This document shows, in pieces, positions 8,085-17,835 of a stretch of 64,000 bases of DNA. Made by a program: the position numbers and the translations under genes. How positions within the stretch are numbered: the stretch's first letter is position 1; every line of letters begins with the position of its first letter. Source of the DNA: Hydrogenispora ethanolica (GTDB taxonomy: Bacteria; Bacillota; UBA4882; UBA8346); contig NZ_SLUN01000015.1 in assembly GCF_004340685.1 (NCBI RefSeq), positions 60,633 through 124,632 on the forward strand. The letters run 5' to 3'. The notes beneath the pieces are model-generated. The model had not been told where the DNA came from. It saw only the letters and a program-made list of their open reading frames with translations, and did no database searches.

Positions 8085-9092
8085 GTGAAATTGCAGGAAT
8101 TATCAGGAAAACAGAAAGCGGCAATCCTGTTGCTCTCCTTGGGAACCGACGTTTCGGCCCGCGTCATGAAGCATCTGCGGGAAGACGAGATTGAGGAGCT
8201 TAGTCTGGAGATTGCCAATTTGCGCCGGGTTCCGAATGATTTGAAGGATAAAGTGCTGGAGGAATTTCACCAGATCTATTTGGCCCAGGAGTATATTCTG
8301 TCGGGAGGTGTCGAAAACGCCCGGGAACTTTTGGAGAAAGCGGTGGGGCCGCAAAAAGCGGATGAGATTATGTACAAACTCACTGCGTCCCTGGCGATTC
8401 GACCCTTCGATTTTGCCCGCAAGACCGAACCCGGCCAGTTGTTGAATTTTATCCAAAACGAGCATCCGCAGACCATTGCCCTGGTGATGGCTTATCTCAG
8501 TCCCGAGCAGGCGGGGATCATTCTATCGGCCCTGCCGCCCCAGCAGCAGGTGGAAGTCGCCAAACGTATCGCGACCATGGACCGGACTTCGCCCGAGGTG
8601 ATCCGGGAGATCGAAGTCGTGCTGGAGAAGAAATTATCCTCCTTTGTGATGCAGGATTTCTCGATTGCCGGCGGCTTGGAATCGGTGGTGACCATTTTAA
8701 ACCGGGTGGACCGTGGGACCGAGAAGACGATTCTGGAGACTTTGGCCGAAGAGAACCCCGATCTGGCCGACGAGATCAAACGGCGCATGTTCGTCTTCGA
8801 AGATATCGTAATGCTGGACAACCGTTCGGTACAGCGTTTCTTGCGCGAAGTGGATACCAAGGACCTGTCGCTGGCTTTGAAGACCGCCAGCGACGAAGTG
8901 AAGGATCTGGTCTTCCGGAACATGTCCAAACGGGCGGTGGAGATCCTCAAGGAAGATATGAATATGCTGGGTCCGGTGCGGCTGCGTGATGTGGAAGACG
9001 CCCAGCAACGGATCGTCAATGTCGTCCGTCAGCTGGAGGATTCCGGCGAATTGGTGATTTCCCGCGGCAAGGAGGATGAGATGATTGTCTAA
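8085..9092 (+). CDS. fliG: Flagellar motor switch protein FliG
   Basis: Rotor protein that binds FliF and interacts with the MotA stator to produce torque and switching. The start is taken as the GTG at 8085, preceded by TTGGAG at good spacing; it gives VKLQELSGKQKAAILLLSLG, matching FliG N-termini. An ATG ten codons upstream is less well placed. The 335 residues include N-terminal, middle (EHPQTIALVMAYL) and C-terminal domains. The C-terminal torque helix region has the charged residues seen in KRRMFVFEDIVMLDNRSVQR. The stop overlaps fliH. Confidence 0.95.
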   Translation: MKLQELSGKQKAAILLLSLGTDVSARVMKHLREDEIEELSLEIANLRRVPNDLKDKVLEEFHQIYLAQEYILSGGVENARELLEKAVGPQKADEIMYKLTASLAIRPFDFARKTEPGQLLNFIQNEHPQTIALVMAYLSPEQAGIILSALPPQQQVEVAKRIATMDRTSPEVIREIEVVLEKKLSSFVMQDFSIAGGLESVVTILNRVDRGTEKTILETLAEENPDLADEIKRRMFVFEDIVMLDNRSVQRFLREVDTKDLSLALKTASDEVKDLVFRNMSKRAVEILKEDMNMLGPVRLRDVEDAQQRIVNVVRQLEDSGELVISRGKEDEMIV

Positions 9093-9915
9093 ACTGATCA
9101 AATCCAGTTATTGGACTGAAACATTGCCCTGCCGGCTGGAACCCGTGGATCTGGAAGCTTTTTTACAGGATGAAGAGTTTGACGAGGACTTGGAAATCCA
9201 CGTCGAAACCTCGGCCGATCCTGTTGAAGGCCCCGCTGTAACGGAGCGGCTTGAGAGTCTCATCCGGGATGCTCGTCGCGAAGCCAAGGAAATTACCGGG
9301 TTGGCCGAGAACGAAGCCCGGACGCTTATCGACGATGCCAAGCGGGAAAAAGAGGAGTTGCTGCAGCATGCCCGGGCCGAAGCCGAGCGGATTCTGGCGG
9401 AGGCCCGCGACCAAGCGCTTAAGCTGCGGGAGGATGCCCGACGCGAAGGCGAAGCGGCCGGGAGAAAGGAAGCCCGGAAGGAGTGGTCGGCGAAGCTGAC
9501 CGAAGCGGCTCAGCTGATCGCCACGATCGAAGCGGAACGGCTGGAACGGATCGCCGGTTCCGAACCGGAATTGTTGCGGTTGGCGGCGGCAATTGCCGAA
9601 AAGATCATCGGCGCCGAATTGACGACCGACCCCCATCAGCATCTGGAGCTGGTTCGCAATGCGCTTTCCCGGGTGGCGAATGCCAGTTCCATTTTGCTCA
9701 AAGTTCATCCGGAAGACGCTCAATGGCTGAGCGAACACCTGCCGGAACTGCGGGAAGTCTTTCAGGGACCGACCCCGCTACAACTGGAGAATGATGAGAC
9801 GATACCCCGCGGCGGCTGCTACATTGAAACGGAGCGTGGCTCGGTGGATGCGCGAGTCAAATTACAGCTGGAGCGTTTGTTGAATGAGTTGCTGAAGGCG
9901 GGTACTGGAGTATGA
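9085..9915 (+). CDS. fliH: Flagellar export ATPase stator FliH
   Basis: Regulator and peripheral stalk of the flagellar export ATPase. The 276-residue product has a long charged coiled-coil (about residues 50-150, rich in EARREAKEI and AEAERILAEARDQA patterns). A C-terminal FliH/HrpE domain with AAAIAEKIIGAEL and VHPEDAQWL follows. The TTG start at 9085 lies inside the end of fliG with AAGGAGG nine bases upstream. The stop overlaps the fliI start. Low N-terminal conservation is normal for this family. Confidence 0.9.
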   Translation: MSKLIKSSYWTETLPCRLEPVDLEAFLQDEEFDEDLEIHVETSADPVEGPAVTERLESLIRDARREAKEITGLAENEARTLIDDAKREKEELLQHARAEAERILAEARDQALKLREDARREGEAAGRKEARKEWSAKLTEAAQLIATIEAERLERIAGSEPELLRLAAAIAEKIIGAELTTDPHQHLELVRNALSRVANASSILLKVHPEDAQWLSEHLPELREVFQGPTPLQLENDETIPRGGCYIETERGSVDARVKLQLERLLNELLKAGTGV

Positions 9916-11252
9916 CTTCTTCCACATGCCCGCCGTTTTCATCTTCGAAATACCTGTCGCGCCTGGCTGATTTCGATCCGGTCTGCCGCTTGGGCCGGGT
10001 GGATCAGATCGTCGGACTGACCATTGAAGCCGATGGACCCGCTGTGAATCTGGGAGAACTCTGCTTCATTCAGCGCTATGACAGTCCCCATTCTCTCCCG
10101 GCTGAAGTCGTCGGGTTCAAGTCCGGGCGGGTGCTCTTGATGCCGCTCGGCGAGCTGGAAGGGCTGGCCCCCGGTTCTCAGATCACTGCCACCGGCCAGG
10201 TCATCCGGGTTCAGGTCGGGCCGGAGTTATTAGGCCGGATACTCGATGGCTTGGGCCGGCCGATCGATGATGGGAACCCCTTGGAAAGCAGAGAATTCTA
10301 CCCGATCAGCGCCGCCCCGCCCAACCCCTTGACCCGGCGGCGGATCAGCGCGCCCTTGACGATGGGGATTCGCGCCATGGATTCTTTACTGACCTGCGGC
10401 CGCGGTCAGCGGGTCGGGATCTTCGCCGGCAGCGGTGTTGGAAAAAGCACTTTGCTGGGGATGATCGCCCGTAATACCGACGCTGATGTGAACGTCATCG
10501 CGCTAATCGGGGAGCGGGGCCGCGAAGTAAGGGACTTTATCGAACGCGATCTGGGTCCCGAGGGCCTTGCGCGTTCGGTGGTGGTGGTAGCCACTTCCGA
10601 TCAGCCGGCATTGGTCCGGTTGAAAGGGGCGATGGTGGCAACCGCTATCGCCGAGTATTTCCGGGACCAAGGCCGGGACGTGATGCTGATGATGGATTCG
10701 GTGACCCGTTTTGCCATTGCCCAACGCGAGGTGGGACTGGCCATCGGAGAACCGCCGACCACGCGGGGGTTTACTCCTTCGGTATTTGCGCTCCTGCCGC
10801 GCTTGCTGGAACGTTCCGGGACCGCGGCGGCCGGGAGCATCACCGGTTTATACACGGTGCTGGTGGAAGGGGACGATATGAATGAACCCATTGCTGACGC
10901 AGTGCGGGGCATCTTGGACGGTCATATCGTATTGTCCCGCGACTTGGCGCACCGCAACCATTATCCGGCCATCGACGTCCTGGCCAGTGTCAGCCGGCTC
11001 ATGGTGGAACTGGCTTCCGCCGAACACCGGCAAGCCGCCTCGGAACTCCGGAACCTGCTAGCAACCTATCGCAATCAAGAAGACCTGATTAATATCGGCG
11101 CTTACGCCATGGGCAGTAATCCCCGGGTCGATCAAGCCATTCAAATGCAGGAAGCCATCAATGGATTTCTTTGTCAGCGGACGGACGAGAAAGCGCCGTT
11201 TCCGACGACGATTGATCGGTTACTGAAAATGTTCGGCGGTGCGAAAAAATGA
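9912..11252 (+). CDS. fliI: Flagellum-specific export ATPase FliI
   Basis: A 446-residue ATPase of the F1-beta-like family that drives substrate release for flagellar type III export. Walker A is GSGVGKSTLLGM (about residue 174); downstream are IGERGREVRDFIERDLG and the Walker B stretch DVMLMMDSVTRFAIAQREVG. The ATG overlaps the fliH stop, and the stop overlaps the fliJ start (ATGA), so fliH-fliI-fliJ are translationally coupled. Confidence 0.96.
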   Translation: MTSSTCPPFSSSKYLSRLADFDPVCRLGRVDQIVGLTIEADGPAVNLGELCFIQRYDSPHSLPAEVVGFKSGRVLLMPLGELEGLAPGSQITATGQVIRVQVGPELLGRILDGLGRPIDDGNPLESREFYPISAAPPNPLTRRRISAPLTMGIRAMDSLLTCGRGQRVGIFAGSGVGKSTLLGMIARNTDADVNVIALIGERGREVRDFIERDLGPEGLARSVVVVATSDQPALVRLKGAMVATAIAEYFRDQGRDVMLMMDSVTRFAIAQREVGLAIGEPPTTRGFTPSVFALLPRLLERSGTAAAGSITGLYTVLVEGDDMNEPIADAVRGILDGHIVLSRDLAHRNHYPAIDVLASVSRLMVELASAEHRQAASELRNLLATYRNQEDLINIGAYAMGSNPRVDQAIQMQEAINGFLCQRTDEKAPFPTTIDRLLKMFGGAKK

Positions 11253-11722
11253 AAAAATTCAAATTTCGCTTGGAATCGGTTCTCCAATTAAAAGTGCGGT
11301 TTGAAGAACTTTGCCTGCAAAAGTTGGGCGCTGCCGAACAATTACGGGAGAAAGCCCAAAATGAATTGGCCGTTTGCCGGGGACGGATCGCGGAAACCCT
11401 GAGGTTTTATCGGGAGCAATTACAAAACCGCTTTGATCCGCGGATCTCGGAAAGTTATTATTCCTACTTGAATTGGTTGAATCTGGAACGGGAAAAAGCG
11501 GTTTTGCTGTTGGCACAGCGGGAGGCCGAAGTGGCCGAGGCCCGCCAGAGGTTGCTCGAGGCCTCGCGCGAACGACGGGTTGTCGAAAAATTAAAGGAAA
11601 AAGCGTACCGCGATTATCGAGCGGAAGAATTGCGGGATGAAATCAATTTTCTCGATGAATTGGGAACGGGCCGTTTTGTTCGAACGGTCGGTTTCAATCA
11701 GATGCAGGAGGTCCGGGAGTAG
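11249..11722 (+). CDS. fliJ: Flagellar export chaperone FliJ
   Basis: A 157-residue, almost wholly helical protein that starts KKFKFRLESVLQLK, the FliJ N-terminal pattern. It forms a two-helix coiled-coil that inserts into the FliI hexamer and contacts FlhA. Arg, Lys and Glu dominate. The ATG overlaps the fliI stop. The next gene starts directly after its TAG. Confidence 0.9.
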   Translation: MKKFKFRLESVLQLKVRFEELCLQKLGAAEQLREKAQNELAVCRGRIAETLRFYREQLQNRFDPRISESYYSYLNWLNLEREKAVLLLAQREAEVAEARQRLLEASRERRVVEKLKEKAYRDYRAEELRDEINFLDELGTGRFVRTVGFNQMQEVRE

Positions 11723-12304
11723 ATGGTCCGATTTTTCATCGGTTTGGTCGTGGTGCCGGCGCTACTTGCTGCTGGGCTGGGGGGATTATGGATTTTGAAT
11801 CAATTCGGCGTGGTACCGTATCAGCAGGTTGTCTTGCAGACGGTGGGTGGTATCGCGGGGATCAAGGATTTGGCCGACACCTACGAATTGGGCAAAAAAC
11901 GCAGCGCGATATTGAAAAGCCGGGAGCAAGAGCTTCGGCAAAGACAGCAGCATTTGCAGACGCAAACGGCGCGGCTGGATGACGAACGTTCAATTTTTAA
12001 AACAACCCGGGACAAATGGGAAAAAGCTCATCCTGAGGCGACGGCTGAAGCCAGTCCCGCCGGCAGTGCCAAAGATTCGCAGAACATTCAAGCAGATCCC
12101 AAGGGAAAAGAGTTCCTCGTCACGATCGGCGGAATGAAGCCGCAGAAGGCAGCCGAGGTCATTCAAAAGTTGCCCGAAGAGACGGTTTATATGATCTTGG
12201 ACGGTTTGGAAGCACGCCGGGTCGCCAAAATCATGGAGAATCTGCCGGCCGACTATTTGGCGAAATTAGCCCAAGAACGTTTGGATAAACACGGAAAACC
12301 TTAA
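11723..12304 (+). CDS. MotE-like protein (MgtE-N domain, flagellar operon)
   Basis: A 193-residue protein with one N-terminal transmembrane segment (about residues 5-27), a coiled-coil (about 55-105) and a C-terminal MgtE intracellular N-type domain. The last shows IGGMKPQKAAEVIQKLPEET and the repeat-like AKIMENLPADYLAKL. This matches the MotE chaperone/FliJ-adjacent proteins found between fliJ and fliK in Bacillota, thought to help stator MotC or hook-length functions. The exact role here is inferred from position. The start directly abuts the fliJ stop. Confidence 0.8.
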   Translation: MVRFFIGLVVVPALLAAGLGGLWILNQFGVVPYQQVVLQTVGGIAGIKDLADTYELGKKRSAILKSREQELRQRQQHLQTQTARLDDERSIFKTTRDKWEKAHPEATAEASPAGSAKDSQNIQADPKGKEFLVTIGGMKPQKAAEVIQKLPEETVYMILDGLEARRVAKIMENLPADYLAKLAQERLDKHGKP

Positions 12305-12352
12305 TTTTTTTATGGGAAATGCCGATACATAATTGGGAAAGGAGGTGAATCA

Positions 12353-14026
12353 ATGCCAAATGTAACGTTTACTCCATCGCTTTTACCGGGTTTCACGGAA
12401 AATCCCGCGGTTCCTGCAACCAATCCAAGCACAGGCAGTTCGGCCGGGGAGGGAATCAAAGGCAACCTGTCGACGCAGAAATCGACCGGCTTGGCAGGCG
12501 CCCAGGATGCGCCCGACAGTTTTGGTCAAATCATGACCAATACCTTGACCAAAAAAAGCGCCAAGGTTGCCCCGGAGGCTGCGGGGGCAGGAAGCGAGCA
12601 ACCGCTTAGCAATCAGGAAATCGCTATCATCGCCGCGTTAAACAACGCAATGGGAGTGCCTCTGCTTAACCCATCCGTTCAACCGGAAGAAACGCTTGGG
12701 GATGTAACAGAATCAGTCGCTTCGGTCGAGCTGGATGCGACCCTTCCAACCTGCCAGGTTTCCTCCCTTGAGCCGGTTTTTCCCGGAAACAGTCAGCAGG
12801 CCGCGACGTTTGCCAACTTAACCAGTCCGGTTTTGCCGGACGACCAGGGGCAGACAAGAGCGCTCCCGTCCTCTGAAACATTACCATTCTCTGACGTGGT
12901 TTCTCAACAACAGACGATGGTTATGTTCGACGAAACGGCTGCTCAAAACCTGAGCCAAGACGCTATCCCCTTACCAGAGGCGGAGGCCTTCATACCGGCG
13001 ACCCCAGCTCCGACTTTATTGCCCGCGGAGATGGCAGCGGGAGTGGCACCGCTACAAAGTCCCACAACCGTCGTATCGTCAGCTCCCGCATTTATTCCAT
13101 TGTCCGGGATTTCCGGAATGCTGAAAAACGCGGGGAAAATGGCTACCGCGGGGAAAGCGGAGGAGGCGTCGAGGGTTAAAACGACGACTGCCGAATCAGG
13201 GCCGTTTTTTGCAGAAATGGTGCAAGGCTCCGTGGAAACTCAGGCCGAATCGAGCGTTTCATGGGTTGGGTTTCAAGGGCAAGGCAAGAGCGCGGGCATG
13301 ATCGGATTGAATCCGGTGAATTTGGGGATTTCATCCCAGCAGTCCGTTCAACTTTCATTGCAGACAACCCCGAATCCGACCGACGGGGCCAATTCCCGAG
13401 CGGACGCTCAAGAGACGGCGACAGTGGAAAAACCGCATATTATCGACCTTCCGGTACTCCAATCGCGATTCTCAATCCAAAAGTCAAACAGCAACAAGTC
13501 GGAAACCGAAGGGTTTCAGATGCCACTCTCCGCTCAACCGGCCGTGGTGCCTGAGCAAACCCATAAAGCCACTGCCGAAGCGACTCAGCAGGTAAGCCGC
13601 GAACCGGTATTCTCACAAATCATTGAACACGCCAGAGTCATGGTTGACAACGGCCAGAGCCAAATGGAGCTGACGCTCAAACCGGAACATCTCGGGAAAC
13701 TCCAATTAAAAGTGGAGTTGGAAAACCATTTGATTACCGCGAAGTTTGTGGCTGAATCCGATCAAGTCAAGCAGATCATTGAAACCAATCTAGGCCAATT
13801 ACGGGACTCTTTACAGCAGAACGGGGTCCGGGTGGATTCGTTGACAGTGGTCGTCGGCCGAGAGAGCGGTTCAAACGCTTTTGAACAATTCGCGGAACAG
13901 CAGCATCAACAACAGAATCCGGGTTATGAAGGCACTTATGCCCAGCGCGAGACGGACGATCCATCCTTCTCCGAAGCGCTTCAACCAGTTGTTGAGCTGG
14001 ATTCGATGATTAACTTAATTGCTTAA
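12353..14026 (+). CDS. fliK: Flagellar hook-length control protein FliK
   Basis: A 557-residue molecular ruler that stops hook growth. Residues 1 to about 420 are low-complexity, Ala/Pro/Thr/Ser/Gln-rich and poorly conserved. The C-terminal Flg_hook domain (about 430-500) is clear: [20 protein letters not shown], then [20 protein letters not shown] and [13 protein letters not shown] Gln-rich tail follows. AAGGAGGTG sits before the ATG. It is placed directly before flgD, as expected for a hook gene set. Confidence 0.92.
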   Translation: MPNVTFTPSLLPGFTENPAVPATNPSTGSSAGEGIKGNLSTQKSTGLAGAQDAPDSFGQIMTNTLTKKSAKVAPEAAGAGSEQPLSNQEIAIIAALNNAMGVPLLNPSVQPEETLGDVTESVASVELDATLPTCQVSSLEPVFPGNSQQAATFANLTSPVLPDDQGQTRALPSSETLPFSDVVSQQQTMVMFDETAAQNLSQDAIPLPEAEAFIPATPAPTLLPAEMAAGVAPLQSPTTVVSSAPAFIPLSGISGMLKNAGKMATAGKAEEASRVKTTTAESGPFFAEMVQGSVETQAESSVSWVGFQGQGKSAGMIGLNPVNLGISSQQSVQLSLQTTPNPTDGANSRADAQETATVEKPHIIDLPVLQSRFSIQKSNSNKSETEGFQMPLSAQPAVVPEQTHKATAEATQQVSREPVFSQIIEHARVMVDNGQSQMELTLKPEHLGKLQLKVELENHLITAKFVAESDQVKQIIETNLGQLRDSLQQNGVRVDSLTVVVGRESGSNAFEQFAEQQHQQQNPGYEGTYAQRETDDPSFSEALQPVVELDSMINLIA

Positions 14027-14046
14027 TAAAGAAAGGAGGTCCATCC

Positions 14047-14658
14047 ATGGCAGTTTCACCAGTTAACGATTCGACCGGAGTAAGTTCAACCACAACGCGG
14101 AAAACCGGCGATAACTTGGGAAAAGACGATTTCTTAAACCTATTGGTGACCCAGTTGAGAAACCAAGATCCTTTGAATCCGATGGATGATAAGGATACGA
14201 TCGCTCAGATGGCCCAGTTCTCCGCATTGGAACAGATGCAGAACCTGAATTCTGCTTTTGAGATGCAACAAGCGAGTGGAATGATTGACAAGGATATCAA
14301 AGCAGAGGTTCAAAACAAAAATGGCATCTCTGAGGTTGTCTATGGCAGAGTCACTTCGGTTCAAAAGACCGATGGTGTCCTCTATCTAAATTTGAGTGAC
14401 GGTCGCCAAGTGAAATTGGATGAAGTTACTAAGGTTTTGGGGACAAACGGCGCATGGCAAGAAGCGTTAACCTTAGTCGGACATTCGGTTATCATGAGCA
14501 TTAATAATGGTCAGGATTACGTCCAGGTGGATATCACCGACGCGAAGACTGATGATAACGGACTTATCCAATTGATTGGAAGTGATGGCAAGAAATATAC
14601 CATGAATCAGGTCTATTACGTGTTGCCGGATCCTGAAGAGACGGAGTCGGGGAACTGA
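14047..14658 (+). CDS. flgD: Flagellar hook capping protein FlgD
   Basis: Scaffold that caps the growing hook. The product is 203 residues. The N-terminal FlgD motif is complete: [20 protein letters not shown] followed by [15 protein letters not shown]. The rest forms the hook-cap beta domain. AAAGGAGG precedes the ATG. It sits between fliK and a small operon protein that precedes flgE. Confidence 0.95.
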   Translation: MAVSPVNDSTGVSSTTTRKTGDNLGKDDFLNLLVTQLRNQDPLNPMDDKDTIAQMAQFSALEQMQNLNSAFEMQQASGMIDKDIKAEVQNKNGISEVVYGRVTSVQKTDGVLYLNLSDGRQVKLDEVTKVLGTNGAWQEALTLVGHSVIMSINNGQDYVQVDITDAKTDDNGLIQLIGSDGKKYTMNQVYYVLPDPEETESGN

Positions 14659-14660
14659 TC

Positions 14661-15056
14661 ATGAGTGAAAAGATCTTTATTCGTCCGCCGCAAATTGGCC
14701 CGGTGGGGTTGCCGGCGACCAGTCCCAAGAATTCACAGATCAGCACGGCCGGTCCGGATTTTGCAGCGGTATTTCAAGAGCAACTCGGTATTCAATCCGA
14801 ACTGAAATTTTCGGCTCATGCTTTAAAAAGATTGGAAAGCCGCCAGATTGAGTTGAGCGCCAGCGATTTGAGCCGGATTCAAGACGCGGTGAATAAGGCG
14901 GAGAGTAAAGGAGCCAAAGAATCCTTGATCGTCATGGACCAAGCCGCGTTGGTGGTCAGTATTAAAAACCGCACTGTGATTACTGCTGTCGATGACAGTA
15001 ACCTAAAGGATAATATCTTTACCAATATCGATAGCGCAATCGTTCTTAAATCCTGA
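14661..15056 (+). CDS. Flagellar operon protein, TIGR02530 type
   Basis: A 131-residue protein of the small family conserved between flgD and flgE in Gram-positive flagellar operons. Diagnostic parts are FSAHALKRLESRQIELSASD, ALVVSIKNRTVITAVDDSNL and NIFTNIDSAIVL. It has no signal peptide or transmembrane segment. The function is not established; the position suggests a role in hook assembly or export. The start lies two bases after flgD. Confidence 0.85.
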   Translation: MSEKIFIRPPQIGPVGLPATSPKNSQISTAGPDFAAVFQEQLGIQSELKFSAHALKRLESRQIELSASDLSRIQDAVNKAESKGAKESLIVMDQAALVVSIKNRTVITAVDDSNLKDNIFTNIDSAIVLKS

Positions 15057-15144
15057 GGCTGGCCCTTTGTACAAAGGAAGCCTCCGCCCACCGAATGACT
15101 GACGTGGGTTACAGAGATAAAAAGCAAATGGAGGGATAACCACA

Positions 15145-16695
15145 ATGATGCGTTCCATGTATGCCGGTGTCTCCGGTCTGCAGAATCACCAGACGCGGAT
15201 GGATGTCATCGGTAACAATATCGCCAATGTCAATACGATTGGCTTCAAAGCAGGCCGCGTGAATTTTGCGGATACGTTAAGCCAGATGTTGAGCGGCGCC
15301 TCCGCGGCTCAAGGGAACCGGGGCGGAATCAACGCGATGCAAGTCGGTTTGGGAGTGGGTCTGGCCAGCATCGATGTGCTCCAGACCCAAGGAAACCTGC
15401 AGAGCACCGGGAAACTCACCGATTTGGCGCTGCAAGGTGACGGCTTCTTTATGCTGACCGACGGCTCCCGGACCTATTACACCCGGGCCGGAAACTTCAA
15501 CAAGGAAGAGGACGGGCGCCTGACCAACTCCGCCAATGGTTTTGTCGTCCAGGGCTGGCTGGCCGATAGCGCCGGAAATATCAACACCAACAGTTCGGTC
15601 GTTCCGATCCAATTGCCGATGGGACAGAGCATTCCGGCTTCGGCGACGACCAGCATCGAATTCGGCGGCAATCTGGATTCGGACACGAATGGCGAATTAA
15701 AGTATCCGCCAATAACCATTGATGACGGAGCCGGTCATACTTGCACGGTGCAGATCACGTTGACGGCCATCGGCTTCAATAAATTTCAGTATCAGATGAC
15801 CGCCACCAATGGCGTAGTGGCAAATGGCAGCGGCACAATTACCTTGGATGAAAACGGAATGGTCGATAGCGCGACTCCGAGTCCCAGCACGATAACCGTT
15901 ACTCCGAACGGCGGTACGGCTGTTGCCATCGCTGTACCAGACAGTACGAATACCATTCCCGGCGGACAATTTAGTTACACGGTGGGAGGTGTTACCAAAA
16001 CTACGGATGCTGTCTATACCGCTCCGAAATCTTTCGTAACGCCCACGGATGTCTATGATTCGCTGGGTAATAAGCACGTGATTACTACCACTGCGGTCAA
16101 AGTGGCGGACAATGTTTGGAATTGGACTAGCACGGTCGATGGCGGGACGACACCCATCGGGAACGGGACCTTTACGTTTGACTTGCGCGGCAATTTGCTT
16201 TCCGCCACCGGAGGCCCTTTAACCTTTTCGCCGATGGGCGCAGCGCCGGTTACGATTACTCCGGATTTTTCCGATATCAGCCAACAAAAGCTGGCCGATT
16301 CCGCTCTCACCTCTCCCAAACAGGACGGATACCCGATGGGCGAACTCCAGAGCTTTAACATCGATCGTTACGGCCGGATCATCGGAGTCTTCTCCAACGG
16401 TTTATCCCAGGCCCTGGCACAGGTGGCGGTGGCGAGCTTCTCCAACCCGGAAGGGCTGGTCCGTTCGGGCGATACGATGTTTGAAGAATCGAGCAACTCG
16501 GGAACGGCTCAAGTCGGTACGGCCGGTCAAGGCGGACGGGGCAAAATCACTCCGGGAGCCACGGAAATGTCCAATGTCGATTTATCCCGGGAGTTTACCG
16601 AGATGATCGTCACCCAACGCGGTTTCCAAGCCAATTCCAAGATCATTACGACATCCGATGAAATGCTGCAAGATCTGGTGAATTTGAAACGTTAA
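15145..16695 (+). CDS. flgE: Flagellar hook protein FlgE
   Basis: Major hook subunit of 516 residues. The N-terminal rod/hook motif MYAGVSGLQNHQTRMDVIGN followed by NIANVNTIGFKAGRVNF is clear, and the C-terminal helix ends GFQANSKIITTSDEMLQDLV. The middle is a variable beta-rich region. It starts MM; GGAGGG fits the first ATG. The length is somewhat greater than the 400-440 common in the family, owing to the variable central region. Confidence 0.95.
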   Translation: MMRSMYAGVSGLQNHQTRMDVIGNNIANVNTIGFKAGRVNFADTLSQMLSGASAAQGNRGGINAMQVGLGVGLASIDVLQTQGNLQSTGKLTDLALQGDGFFMLTDGSRTYYTRAGNFNKEEDGRLTNSANGFVVQGWLADSAGNINTNSSVVPIQLPMGQSIPASATTSIEFGGNLDSDTNGELKYPPITIDDGAGHTCTVQITLTAIGFNKFQYQMTATNGVVANGSGTITLDENGMVDSATPSPSTITVTPNGGTAVAIAVPDSTNTIPGGQFSYTVGGVTKTTDAVYTAPKSFVTPTDVYDSLGNKHVITTTAVKVADNVWNWTSTVDGGTTPIGNGTFTFDLRGNLLSATGGPLTFSPMGAAPVTITPDFSDISQQKLADSALTSPKQDGYPMGELQSFNIDRYGRIIGVFSNGLSQALAQVAVASFSNPEGLVRSGDTMFEESSNSGTAQVGTAGQGGRGKITPGATEMSNVDLSREFTEMIVTQRGFQANSKIITTSDEMLQDLVNLKR

Positions 16696-16754
16696 AATGA
16701 TGTGGGAGGGAGGTCTCCCTCCCTCCCATCTCGGTATGAAAAGGGGTAATCGGT

Positions 16755-16961
16755 TTGATTAAGATAACCCGACTCAACGGACAGGAAATAACGGTCAATC
16801 CTCATCTCATCGAAACGATTGAGGCAACGCCGGATACGGTGATCGCCTTGACGACCGGGAAAAAATTTGTGGTCACCGATTCGGTCGCCGAGATCACCGA
16901 GAAGATTATCGAGTACCGCAAAACGATCCACCGCTTCCAGGAAACCGATGGCGTTTTATAA
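16755..16961 (+). CDS. FlbD/SwrD family flagellar protein
   Basis: A 68-residue protein starting at a TTG, with IKITRLNGQEITVNPHLIE and ETIEATPDTVIALTTGKKF; the complete sequence is the FlbD/SwrD pattern. In Bacillus subtilis SwrD increases motor torque. Its location before motA-motB agrees with that role. AAGGGG is the likely ribosome binding site. Confidence 0.88.
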   Translation: MIKITRLNGQEITVNPHLIETIEATPDTVIALTTGKKFVVTDSVAEITEKIIEYRKTIHRFQETDGVL

Positions 16962-16962
16962 G

Positions 16963-16992
16963 TTGCAAATATTTCAGCTGATTTAGGATAAT
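16963..16992 (+). promoter_or_regulatory. Possible vegetative promoter before motA
   Basis: TTGCAA (16963-16968), an 18-base spacer, then GATAAT (16987-16992), 30 bases before motA. It could give the stator genes some SigA-driven expression independent of the long operon transcript. Confidence 0.4.
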
Positions 16993-17022
16993 GTTTTCAG
17001 TTTAATTCGAGGTGGTAGCAAC

Positions 17023-17835
17023 ATGAAGAATTTCTCTACAACCTTAGGAGTGGTCGGAGGATTTGCCTTACTGGCGATCGGAATTTCACTCAATGGATCG
17101 TTGCTGGGCTTTTTTGATGTGCCTTCGCTGTTCATTACTTTCGGGGGCTCCATCATGGCTTTATTGGTTAACTATTCGTTCGGCCAATTTGTAACCGCCT
17201 TTAAATCATTGAAGCAGGCATTTTTCCCGAAAGACGTGCGGCCGCAAGAACTGATTGACGCGATCGTCGGATATGCCAAAAAGGCTCGGCGAGATGGGAT
17301 ATTGTCGCTCGAAGACGAAACGCAGACGCTAGAGGATCCTTTTCTCAAAAAAGGAGTTCAGCTACTGGTGGATGGGACAGATCCGGAATTGGTGCGGAAT
17401 ATTCTTGAGGTTGAAATCGCCGTGATGGAAGAGCGTCACAAGAACAACAAGGCTTTTTATGACTCCTGGGCGGTTCTGGCTCCCGGTTTTGGAATGATCG
17501 GGACTGTTATCGGATTAATTCAGATGCTCGGTCATTTGGAGGATGTATCCAAGATTGGACCGGCCATGGCGGTTGCTTTGATTACCACCTTATATGGTGC
17601 GGTTTGGGCGAATCTTTTTTGTATCCCGGTTGCCGGCAAACTTGCCAAATTGAGTTCGGTGGAGATCATGATCCGGCAAATGATTGTCGAAGGAATTCTT
17701 TCGATTCAGGCCGGAGAGAACCCACGGCTGATTGGGGAGAAACTCATGGCTTTTCTGACCCCGGTCCAACGAGCCGAGTTTTTATCCCAAAGTGTCGGCC
17801 AAGGCAGAGCGCAAGAGGTGAGGTCCCTTGGTTAA
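17023..17835 (+). CDS. motA: Flagellar motor stator protein MotA
   Basis: Stator subunit of 270 residues with four transmembrane segments (about 7-25, 32-52, 150-170 and 183-205). The cytoplasmic loop between the second and third carries the charged torque residues. The family stretch WAVLAPGFGMIGTVIGLIQM is present, followed by MAVALITTLYGAVWANLFCI. It overlaps motB by eight bases. With MotB it forms the proton (or sodium) channel that powers rotation; the ion cannot be told by eye. Confidence 0.95.
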   Translation: MKNFSTTLGVVGGFALLAIGISLNGSLLGFFDVPSLFITFGGSIMALLVNYSFGQFVTAFKSLKQAFFPKDVRPQELIDAIVGYAKKARRDGILSLEDETQTLEDPFLKKGVQLLVDGTDPELVRNILEVEIAVMEERHKNNKAFYDSWAVLAPGFGMIGTVIGLIQMLGHLEDVSKIGPAMAVALITTLYGAVWANLFCIPVAGKLAKLSSVEIMIRQMIVEGILSIQAGENPRLIGEKLMAFLTPVQRAEFLSQSVGQGRAQEVRSLG